A stretch of DNA of 11,447 nucleotides from Ichthyophonus hoferi (Eukaryota; Opisthokonta; Ichthyosporea; Ichthyophonida; Ichthyophonidae). The stretch is from NCBI GenBank assembly GCA_002751075.1, contig NAOQ01000787.1, positions 16,699 through 28,145 of the forward strand, read 5' to 3'. Of this stretch, positions 1-8,700 are shown piece by piece (the stretch's first letter is position 1; every line of letters begins with the position of its first letter). The notes beneath the pieces were generated by a model. It saw only the letters and a program-made list of their open reading frames with translations, had not been told where the DNA came from and did not search any database. A program made the position numbers and the translations under genes.

Positions 1-437
1 TCAGATTACATATATAACCTGGAAAATTATTCAATCTACTGGTTGGTGTCAACGGCAATCTAAAATGATCTATCAAAATTGAACCAGTGAATGATAGTAT
101 ATATTAAGCCATTTTCAGATCGTAGGTTTTGGGTCTAGATAATTCATTGATTAGGTATCCTGTAAGACAAGTCCTGCTGACTTGTTTAATAATAAAACTA
201 TGATTTAGCATGTTTCCGCTTGTGGTTTAGAGAGGTCTCGATATCTCCTTTTTTTAGATATCTTGACCATTCATCCTTACAAATTGTTATGACCAGTACA
301 GTGATAATATTAATGTTTATGAACTTCATAAATATATGCAGTAGTTCTGGTAATATTTCTATAGACTTTGTAGTTTCCAATTAAGTGTTTCTTAGACTAA
401 TCTCTTACTAGGCGTGCACTAAAGACAACCCATGACT
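1..437. other. AT-rich flank with a weak minus-strand open frame
   Basis: No recognisable gene. A 60-codon minus-strand open frame at 198-380 has a mixed composition, including a charged stretch containing DEWSRYLKKGD. It lies downstream of the minus-strand frame at 438-734, but I cannot link the two by splice signals and I recognise no family. It may be a remnant of the same unknown sequence or chance. Confidence 0.3.
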
Positions 438-734
438 CTAATATGCTTTCAATAGAAAGATGAGATGAGTTTGATGTAAGACAAGGAGTGTATGATGGTT
501 CGATGGTTCTATCTTCTGCTCTCTTAAGTATTTTTCTAAATATTCATGAGAGACTCCTGTTTCAATATGCTTAGCTGCGTTTATGCTAATAGCACAATGT
601 GAATGAAAAGTGAGAGGAACAAGGTCTGGATGTATGTAATAGTTATTATTGCTTTCAAAAGTAAATAAACAGTACTTCATACTATCAATAAGAGAAAGAT
701 CTGAACACTGATAATTATAGTCAAGTGTCAACAA
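438..734 (-). CDS. unidentified open frame, possibly a coding exon or remnant
   Basis: A minus-strand frame of 98 codons that I do not recognise. Its composition is more protein-like than most chance frames here: few low-complexity runs, and charged and aromatic residues spread through blocks such as IHPDLVPLTF and HEYLEKYLREQ. A plausible 3' splice site (TTATCAG on the minus strand, near 714) could start an exon inside the frame, so the ATG need not be the true start. There is no signal peptide or membrane segment. No neighbouring feature supports a function. It could be a real small exon, a decayed gene or chance; I lean only slightly to a real coding remnant. Confidence 0.25.
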   Translation of the reverse strand: MLTLDYNYQCSDLSLIDSMKYCLFTFESNNNYYIHPDLVPLTFHSHCAISINAAKHIETGVSHEYLEKYLREQKIEPSNHHTLLVLHQTHLIFLLKAY

Positions 735-1023
735 AAAACTAAGTATTACAGTAAAACATGATTTTCATGGAGTATAGGCCAAGTATCTTTTACCTATTAA
801 TGAAAAAATATATGTAAAATATTATTTAAAAATAATAAAAATCACAAAAACTTTGTCCGTAATTATTTCTGTCATTACCCATAACTTTATTGGTTGTTTT
901 CATTAGTGTTAGTATTTCAAATTTTAACGACAGAACAGAATACGATTTGGACAGCCTGAAGAATTCACTTAATACTTCATTACCATTGCAACGCGTTTGC
1001 CTCATGAGCATAGTATATTGCAG

Positions 1024-1143
1024 GGGGACACGGAAGACGAGGAGGAGCAGAACGAGGAGGAGGAGGACCAGGAATCAAGCAATATTTCTCTTTGTTCATA
1101 TATGCTCCTGGATGGCACGGTTCATGAGGAGGAGGAAGAATGA
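1024..1143 (+). CDS. possible terminal exon encoding an acidic C-terminal tail
   Basis: After TATATTGCAG, which fits a 3' splice site, one frame stays open for 39 codons to a TGA at 1141-1143. It encodes a glutamate-rich tail: acidic blocks such as DTEDEEEQNEEEEDQE, then a short uncharged stretch with SNISLCSYMLLDG, then five glutamates before the stop. The uncharged stretch between two acidic runs argues mildly against simple GA-repeat slippage. There is no initiator ATG and no matching upstream exon that I can identify, and I see no nearby AATAAA signal downstream. Alternatives are a purine-rich low-complexity tract read by chance, or a decayed exon. Confidence 0.3.
   Translation, partial: GDTEDEEEQNEEEEDQESSNISLCSYMLLDGTVHEEEEE
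1030..1066. repeat. GA-rich purine tract (GAGGAG-type)
   Basis: A run of GAG and GGA triplets, almost all purine on the plus strand, standing out from the AT-rich surroundings. A shorter GAGGAGGAGGAAGAA tract follows at about 1126-1140. It overlaps the possible acidic exon and is the low-complexity alternative explanation for it. Confidence 0.7.
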
Positions 1144-2570
1144 GGCATAATATCTACACAGCTGTGTAGCAGGGTGTATTATACTAGAATTATTTAAGAC
1201 ATTCCATACTCTCACACTCGTCTATCAAATGAAGTTTGGTCTGGTATTTTCCTAAATTGCAAATGAACAAATTAATCATAACCACTGGACTTCCTGATTC
1301 TGAAGGTCAGATTTTCACGGCAACCGCGGAGGAGAGGATGCAAGAACAACTATAGTAATGACAATGAAATTGGAAATCATAGTAAATAATTAGAATGTGC
1401 TGTAACTGTTTGCTTGTTTATTTTGACAGTCGGCAAACTCATTTTATAGTTTGGGTTTTACTTATTACTGTTACAATTGAGTTAGTTTTCTATAATCACG
1501 TCATTATATATTCATATCTATTGGTAAGCTAAGACATACATTAAACTTGTGTCCTATTATATCAATTACTGGAAAGTAGGGTGATTAGACCATGCTGTTC
1601 AGTGATAATCAACTTGACTTAATTTAAATTTGTCTTGAACTTAAATTGAACTTTTTATTAATAATCCATATAGACGCCAGTGTCATAAAAGATTATATAA
1701 AATGTAAAATCTATTTGTCAGATATATTCCTCAATTAAATAGCCAGAGCAAAGCCTTATTTCGACCTATGAGTGTACAGCTATTAATTAAATTCTCTTTT
1801 ATGAATCAATCTGTATTGCTTAACATAATACTTATAATATTGCTATAATAACATTAATAATTTAGTAAAGTATGCAGTGGTAGCAATAAATAGCCTGGAA
1901 TGTTTGATAAAAATAATATAGCCATACATAATAATAAAATAAAAAACTAGAGTTGGTTCATGTTACAGTAGTGGCATTGTGTAGAGAGAACAAATAACTC
2001 TTGCCAAAAAATGATGTGTTGAAACCGAATATGGCGAAACAAATCATAGCATAAATTGGTAAAGTTAAAAATATTCGTTTACTTCTGAAGAGTCAATGGA
2101 TCTGGTTAATTCAGTCTTGACCCAAGCCAATTATAAAAACACATTCATTTCAGGTCAAATTAAATAATCAAAAGAATTTGGTTTACACTTAATCTTCCGT
2201 ATATAAACATGATGATGAAATTACAATTCTGTTTACACACATGTCACAGGGACCCTCCTGTCTGTAGCTATTTTCAACAATCTTGTTCACACAATAGTTA
2301 AGAGGGGTACAGCAATTAGCCATTTTAGTTTAATATATATAAGTAAAATAATCATATACAACAATACACTTGACCCTGGTTTTGTTATGATATGAAAAGT
2401 GCTCATTTTCTTTTCAAAAATGTCATAGTAAAATTGTTACATTTTTAGAGTAACCCACTCTGTTAATAATAAAAAATTAATTACGTATAAGTATTAAGAA
2501 TGACAAATTATTGCTTCAATCGCAATTTAAAACTAAAGTAAATACCATTGCTATTATACTCCAAACTTAC
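1144..2570. other. AT-rich stretch without a visible gene
   Basis: About 1.4 kb of AT-rich sequence. I see no long open frame, conserved motif, RNA gene or tandem array. Short A/T runs and scattered AATAAA-like hexamers (for example near 1884) are expected at this base composition and carry no weight alone. Confidence 0.5.
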
Positions 2571-3144
2571 AGTCCCTTATATCGGGATGCACCCATTTTT
2601 CATATCCCTTCAAATTGACCAGAGCCAGTGTCTGTTTAGTAATGGGTCACTTTCAAATACCAACCAGCTGAGGGGTCAGGTCGCGCTTGATAATGTCACA
2701 CAAACGGGCGAACCACTGATCATACTGTTTCTAATTAGTATTAAGGAGCGGTTTAATATTTGGAAGGCGCGTGAACTTTTCAGAATGTTTAATCATGATC
2801 TCCTAACCAAACCCGTTTACCAACTCTACACGAAGTTCTAGGTTTACGTAGATATTCCCAGACGAAGCACTCTGAGGCTTGGAGCACCATTCACGTCTTA
2901 CACCACGGCGAAGGGATCTGCAGAATTGATCAACATTGTCGTGGCCCCAACGCGTGTAATTATGAAAGCTTTTCTCTAAGTACCGACTTAAAAAATTATT
3001 GCTAGTTTCAGTCCAACCAGGAATCACCCAAGGGAGCGACTGGTATGTTATGAAGTTTTCTGAGTATGGATAATAGATTGACAGAGCATGGTTAGAATAA
3101 GTAATTGAATAAATCAACGAAAAAACATATACTTCAACAGCCAA
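2571..3144 (-). pseudogene. decayed coding-like segment of unknown family, minus strand
   Basis: A patch clearly less AT-rich than its surroundings. On the minus strand, a 113-codon frame (2803-3144) contains blocks such as NYTRWGHDNVDQFCRS and GNIYVNLELRVELVNGFG. The same frame continues past its stop with further protein-like blocks (KHSEKFTRLPNIKPLLN, QYDQWFARLCDIIKRDL, GYEKWVHPDIRD), interrupted by several stops. The last block ends at a strong 5' splice site, GTAAGTTT, on the minus strand (bases 2570-2563). That donor and the shared orientation suggest these are exon remains from the same locus as the F5/8 type C fragment at 3332-3898. The block WFARL resembles WLARL in that fragment, so a second related domain is possible. 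I cannot name the family. A plus-strand frame at 2548-2841 is the competing reading. Confidence 0.4.
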
Positions 3145-3331
3145 TTGTAATTTAGTATTAAATATTTAAACGGTTATTTTTGAGAAAGTATTTTACAAAA
3201 AATCAATACATATTGGCAAGAGCTGCTAATAGATTTTGCTGAATATAGAGACAGACACAAATACATTGGTTAACTTGCCTGTATAATCATACCCAAACAC
3301 TTTCACCTTGCTTAAAGAGAGAATTCCACGT

Positions 3332-3499
3332 TCAGGGGAATTTAGCAGTTGAATCATTAAATATCCGCCATGTGGTTGGAGAGGGCAGGTTATCAACACG
3401 TCTAGGAAGCACAGTGTTAACTAGCTTAGGGCTATAAGATTTACCGTCCACAGTAACTTGGACGTTTTCAAGACGAGCTAACCACCTTGGACGATTACG
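3332..3499 (-). pseudogene. second piece of a broken F5/8 type C (FTP) domain
   Basis: Minus-strand frame starting about RNRPRWLARLENVQVTVDG and closing at the TGA at 3334-3332. In F5/8 type C and fucolectin-tachylectin-pentraxin domains, the strand after the WW...DL core ends in an NR motif, followed by RL-x-(N/D)-V-x-V-x-V. That is what NRP...RLENVQVTV shows, so this looks like the direct continuation of the piece at 3695-3898. The roughly 200 bases between them would be an intron, but no clear AG precedes the fragment, which fits decay. After the motif the sequence is not recognisable. Confidence 0.5.
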
Positions 3500-3694
3500 G
3501 AAGGAAATATTTTTAAAAACAAGTTTCAAATATAGTTATATATGCAACAACATATGTTAAATAATTAGATCAAGACCATATTGTAAAATGGAAAACTTTT
3601 TTAATCTCAAGAGAGGACACGGAAAGAAAATGAATCAAGGCAATTTAACTTCTTTATGCAAACCACTGCTAATGTATGTCAAGAATTTATCTTA

Positions 3695-3898
3695 ATAACA
3701 CACCATAACGTAATCGACGGTGAGGTCTCCTTGCAAGTCAGCCACCCACCATAGCTAGTTTGATTGGTCGACCCCAGTGTGGGAAAATGTCCATTGACTG
3801 CCATCAACGGCCAAATTACTACTATACGCAACTCCATCGGTAGAAGACTGAGTTGTTTTATGTTCATAAAAGGTTGAAACCGATACGTTAAATTTCCC
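3695..3898 (-). pseudogene. first piece of a broken F5/8 type C (fucolectin-like) domain
   Basis: Read on the minus strand from 3898, one frame gives GKFNVSVSTFYEHKTTQSS, then a block containing SNLAVDG and FSHTG, then LWWVADLQGDLTVDYVMV. This follows the family signature: TTQSS near the start, NAVDG-like SNLAVDG, a loop, then WW-x-(V/A)-DL and a beta strand leading to an NR motif. The domain is an extracellular beta-sandwich that usually binds carbohydrate or lipid. An in-frame TAG at 3757-3755 lies just before the WW motif, and no start codon or signal peptide is attached, so I call it a pseudogene or an exon of a damaged copy. An unrelated open frame overlaps in another phase at 3679-4011 and is its shadow. 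Family assignment is fairly secure; status as a dead gene is inference. Confidence 0.6.
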
Positions 3899-4607
3899 CA
3901 AGGTCTGGTTGGCTCAGTCATGTCGTGTTTTACCAATTGATCCAACTGTGGAGAACTACGACGGCAGGAGACAGGAAACTCGCTGAGAGCTATTCCTCTA
4001 AAGTGAACCAAGCCGTGATTCCATCAAAGCTCGATCAAAGAGCCTGATTGTGGACAAATTAAGCCCCAGTACGCTGAGTAGGAATCAATAATTCTGATTA
4101 GTGGTACCTTTAGTAGTCGCCAAAATTATAAAAAGTTGGGAATAGTAAAATTGGTTTTCAATCTCTGAATCTCACTAGTAAAGTGTTTCTGTATTTTTTT
4201 TAATCTCGTACAAAGAATGTAGAAGATATCATGTTTGTAATACTCTGAAATGTAATCTACCGGATTTATTAATTGCGTCCACCCACCTATTATATTCTTT
4301 TGCATCAGAAATGTATAATTATTATTTTACTGTGTTTATGCGATCCAATGGCAACACATAATTATTGATTACAACATTGGCTAGAAATTATTAGTTTTAA
4401 TTTGAATAATTGAATTTAAAGTTTTTCTCATTAACAGAGCCTAACGGTACAAAGTTTATGTACTTTGATTTTTTAATTAATAGCACTAAACATTATGTAT
4501 ATTATAATTAAATGTTTTCTTGGGTATAAATGTAAAGAAGTCCCATATTTAGAGTCAAGCCCCTGTACCATACAACCAATCCTCGGCAATTATACTGTTT
4601 AATACCA

Positions 4608-4639
4608 CCAATAAAATTATTAATAAAAATCTTTATTGG
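4608..4639. repeat. inverted repeat CCAATAAA ... TTTATTGG
   Basis: Two perfect 8-base arms, 4608-4615 and 4632-4639, separated by a 16-base AT-rich spacer. Each arm holds AATAAA on one strand, so the element offers the core poly(A) hexamer in both directions, and CCAAT/ATTGG at its edges. This could be chance in such AT-rich DNA. Confidence 0.5.
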
Positions 4640-5082
4640 CCAATGATATTTCTACAGGCCCTTGGCTCACATAGCTTTTGTACCGGACCAATCCCAACCT
4701 TTACAAATCATTTACTGTCTGCAACGTAAACAACTGACCACTGACTGCATAAGCTTATGATTACTAATGTATTGACAGCACTTTATTCTAGCTTACGTAA
4801 AGTATAATACTTCTCTTATAAATATAGTTAGATTCTCTATGCTTGTCAAGCGTTCTTATTATATAGAAATTTTTAAGTGCCTGTACACACTGTCTGCATA
4901 TGTTACACGCCAGCTTTTCATATAACATACATACAGTTTAAAACACGTTCTTGTAGACCCAGCCTTATATTATTGTCGCACATAAGCAACAGTTACGCAG
5001 GTCTTTCTGTACATATTATCAGGATCAATTATCAAGGCCACAACAGAAGTAGGTTGCAGACTTCCATGCGGAACCTTCTAGT

Positions 5083-5105
5083 ATTCAAATCTTAATAATT
5101 TGAAT
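5083..5105. repeat. short inverted repeat ATTCAAAT ... ATTTGAAT
   Basis: Perfect 8-base arms (5083-5090 and 5098-5105) with a 7-base loop. It is AT-rich, so weak as a hairpin, and has no assigned role. It lies about 320 bases upstream of the receptor start codon. Confidence 0.4.
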
Positions 5106-5344
5106 TTCATCTTGCATCAGTCATCTACACAAGATAAATTACATCGTGTCCGCCCTGCAAAATAGAAATATTAAGTGCTCAGCAATCGTTGTAGTAGTAT
5201 TGAAATGGTATAGATTTTACAATGACAGAATTTACTACACACATACTTTAACCAAGCCTACCCATTGGTGCTGTGTTACGCGCTTATTCATTGTCCTACT
5301 ACCACCTGGATTATAAGTGTACAAGTACTGGCATATTATCAGCC

Positions 5345-5424
5345 AGAATATTCTTTTCAGTCGAGTTAAAACCGCAAGATAACTGATTTTCATTGTTCAC
5401 CCGAAGTAAACTATATTTTTCAAG
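5345..5424 (+). promoter_or_regulatory. 5' leader of the receptor gene with two splice-acceptor-like sites
   Basis: Two sequences here look like 3' splice sites: ATATTCTTTTCAG ending at 5360 and CTATATTTTTCAAG ending at 5424, directly against the ATG. Either could join an upstream non-coding exon or, if the organism is a flatworm, accept a spliced leader. A TAA at 5407-5409 is in frame with the ATG at 5425, so translation cannot start upstream on an unspliced message. The ATG has A at -3, a good animal context. I see no confident core promoter. Confidence 0.35.
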
Positions 5425-5709
5425 ATGAAAATACTTAAATTCAAATCAGCACTCCTGTCCTTTGTGACAACACATTTTCTACTTGCGTCTTTTACAATTA
5501 TCTTGAACTCACAGGCCACAGGGCAACTTACTGTTCCCATCTCTAATAATAATAGTGTATTAAAAACTTCAAATAATACTCAGACTGCGTTAAGAATAGG
5601 GATGATTTTACCTCTCAGTGGGAGTTCGGCAGAAAGTGGAGGTAGAGCTACTTTATTAGGCATTCAAGCTGGACTTAAGGAGGCCTCTACATACCTTCCT
5701 GATGCCGAG
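5425..5709 (+). CDS. receptor exon 1: signal peptide, linker and start of lobe 1
   Basis: Encodes residues 1-95. The ATG is the first in frame after the TAA at 5407-5409. Residues 1-8 are basic and 9-28 hydrophobic, a signal peptide with likely cleavage near 30-34. An asparagine- and serine-rich linker follows, then the first beta strand LRIGMILPLSG and the long helix ending LPDAE. The exon ends phase 0 at GAG, before a GTGATT donor. The open frame would continue to a TGA at 5784, but the extra residues (VIIYRQKWTR...) do not fit the fold while exon 2 does. Confidence 0.8.
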
Positions 5710-8700
5710 GTGATTATATATAGACAAAAGTGGACACGCATTATTAAGAACATTGATGGCGTTTGGTATTTATTATTTTCATGAAAGCCCATTTGTTTTG
5801 TATTGTATTTATAACTGATTAAATACGTAAAAATATAAAAACATAGTGACCAAATATAAGGTAGAATAATGGGCAAATGCACGCATTCAATCATTGGTAA
5901 AGATATTCAGAATTCTGAGTATACCTCTGTGTGTGTACTATTTTATTGAAACATATTATATCTACAACATAAGTTGAAAGAATTCTAACTAACCTGTAGC
6001 CTGTAATTAGCATAATGTACATATTAGTGAACAATTAGGATATATGTTATATTATTTTTATGTTTGCATATATATATATATATGTACATCTTGTAAATAT
6101 CCCGATGCAACAGAATCACGAGTGTCTTTATATTCATATATAAGTAAGTAAACACAAAAAAAGATAAAATCACCAGCACATAAATATAATGCACAGCAAT
6201 CCGGTGACTATCTCTATTAATAGAAACAAACAGTTAAACTGGAATCACATGAAAAGGAAGCAAATATATATAATATCCGTGTAGAATAGCAGTGAATTGG
6301 AATAGATATGCTAATACATAAAAGTGCAGATTATGCACACGGTTCTCGATAGTACCTCCAATCTAGCAATGGGTAAGGTTGACTCTCTATTTTTTCCCCT
6401 ACACAAATGATAGAACAATAGTATATAGATGTTCATACGGTTGATTTCAGCCTGTGTAGTAATTATCTTACCCAAGTTCAGGGTGGCAGCCGACTATTTC
6501 AAGCAAATAATTTCGGGAAAAAATGTATAGCCTTTATTCATTATTAATACACAATCAAGAATCCCTCTTCCATCTCAGATAGAACTTTTGTATATTTTCT
6601 AAATATAGCATTTTGTATATATATAATACTTCAGAGCCAACATTAATTGATTAATAATTCTAAATATAGCTACTACTTTGTTTGTTTTATATCTATAAGT
6701 ATGCTTGACACATACAAATGAAATAGAATAGTGCACTGTGCGAAGGGCATATTAATAATTAATTATATATAATTAAGTACTCAAATTATAACAGACTTGA
6801 TATGTGAATAAGGTAAAAACTATTTAATTTCTCTCAGTAGGATAGGTACATATGTGCATATACGTAAATATATATATATTCATGCATATATACTATCATA
6901 CATACTATTGCACTATTATATTATCATAATATCTCACATACTATTATACATACTATCATACATACAGACCCAGAGAAAATGAAACTTAAAATATATAATT
7001 AAGCAATATGGTAATACGATAATTAGATTGAAAGATAGATATAAGGATAACTATTCATACCTACATCTACATCTTGATTCCAATCATTTAGCTAAACCTT
7101 ATGTGATAAATATTTAAGTCACTATATTTGACTGAAATATGCCTACAGGACTACTTCAGTCGTTTTCATTAGTGAAAAACGGATCAGTAGCTGTCATTGG
7201 CCCATGGAATAGGTCTGTACACCTCTCTTCAATATGTACATATTAATATAAATACATTCAAATGCATATAGCATGTTTGTTTGCCATATGAACATTCGTA
7301 TGAGATTTCAAAAAATATTATAAATACATACATACATACATTTATATGTATAAGAATTCAGATTCACAAAGACCCCTAATAGGTATAGACACATGACCAC
7401 AAAAAGAAATGTTAAATATATAGTAATATGGCTTTAATTTGAGTTGAAAAGCTAAAGGCATCTTATTATTTTAATTCTGCTATTGTTAGCCTATATTTCT
7501 CCAAATATTGGACTTGACCCCCAGTGTACCTTTTGCCTCATAGTCTCTAGGTTTTTTTTCTGATGCATGATCATCAGTCAATAATTTAATAGCTTTATTC
7601 AATTGATACACAGTTTTTCGTATAAACCGAACGTAGATACTCCAAGAATATTATGACTCTAACTAAACCATCAATCAGATTCCAGATATTTTGTCTTTAA
7701 AATACTAACTGATTGTGCTGACTAGATATTTATAATGCATGCTAACTATTGCAGTTATACCGTTCTGTAGTTTATAAAGAGTAAATGCCAGCTGTTTGCT
7801 TGTTTTTTGTTTTTTTGTGCACGAACATTTTCCATGTATTCTTGACACAAGTGTATGCATTTATCTTGACACATAGTAATTGAGATGCACGTGTGTCGCA
7901 CGTATTTTTACGGACAGGAAATTTATCTGGTGATTTTATTGGGAAGTTAGGGGGTTAGTATTTGGGTTTTCTCTGGACCTACTAACCAATTTATTTTACT
8001 ATATTATTTATACTTGAAATCGCTCATGATCGCATGACTTTGTCCTATAGTGCGGTTGCAGAAGGGGTAAGTTTCCTTCTCATAATATATATTTTGCATA
8101 GCTCCCATCACATATGTTCAATAATTTGTATGAGACACATCAGCCAGTATATGTGTATTATGCATACCAATATTATTCACTAATTATTATACGTTATATT
8201 TAGGCACATTTGTTTATACATACCTTATCTATATCCATCTTCTCTCGTAAAAATGATGCTTTGATCAATGGCAATATATGTTATTTTCTATTCTATATAC
8301 CTCTAAAACATTCATGTTATATTTATTCTGCCTTTGGATTATGTATAATATAATATATGTCATGGAATTTATTAATCACATTAAAAACAAAAACATATTC
8401 TATTAAAAATAATACGTCATTTGTAATAGATATATTCAGGTATATGCGTGGGATATAGTTCATTACACTTACAATACAATATTCAATTGTTCCTATTACA
8501 TCATTACATCACAGAGCAACCTAGTTCTTAACAATCTAGGACTTTCTCAACTTACATTTGCTGTCAGTTACTTGCTTTCAAATCCAGGTTTGCACTATTT
8601 CTATAGCCTGATCTACCTGTGGCCTAATACCATTATATATACATATATATATATATACATATATATCATTAAGATTTTGTTTTCTAAAAATATCACTGCA

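Larger units (their letters stand above)
4021..5344. other. intergenic stretch between the minus-strand fragments and the receptor gene
   Basis: About 1.3 kb separating two divergently oriented loci. It would hold the promoter and 5' untranslated region of the receptor-like gene. I see no convincing coding sequence; a 72-codon frame at 4877-5095 begins with GTG and looks random. A perfect 8-base inverted repeat lies at 4608-4639 and another at 5083-5105. TTATAAATA near 4817 is TATA-like but 600 bases from the start codon, so it is not assigned. Confidence 0.5.

Noticed and set aside
890-1150. Plus-strand arginine-rich frame of 86 codons
   Set aside because: The arginine run is the GA-rich tract read in another phase; the acidic frame with an acceptor and a stop is the better reading.
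2548-2841. Plus-strand frame of 97 codons preceded by TTACAG
   Set aside because: Possible, but the minus-strand reading has more protein-like blocks, a strong GTAAGT donor at the same spot and the same orientation as the F5/8 fragment.
3679-4011. Minus-strand frame of 110 codons
   Set aside because: It overlaps the F5/8 type C fragment in another phase; the family motifs are in the other frame.
4877-5095. Plus-strand frame of 72 codons
   Set aside because: Starts at GTG, has no recognisable features, and sits in the presumed upstream region of the receptor gene.
5710-5784. Extension of receptor exon 1 to the TGA at 5784
   Set aside because: The extra residues do not fit the PBP fold, while splicing at GAG|GTGATT to exon 2 supplies the expected strand and DS-x-SN turn in frame.
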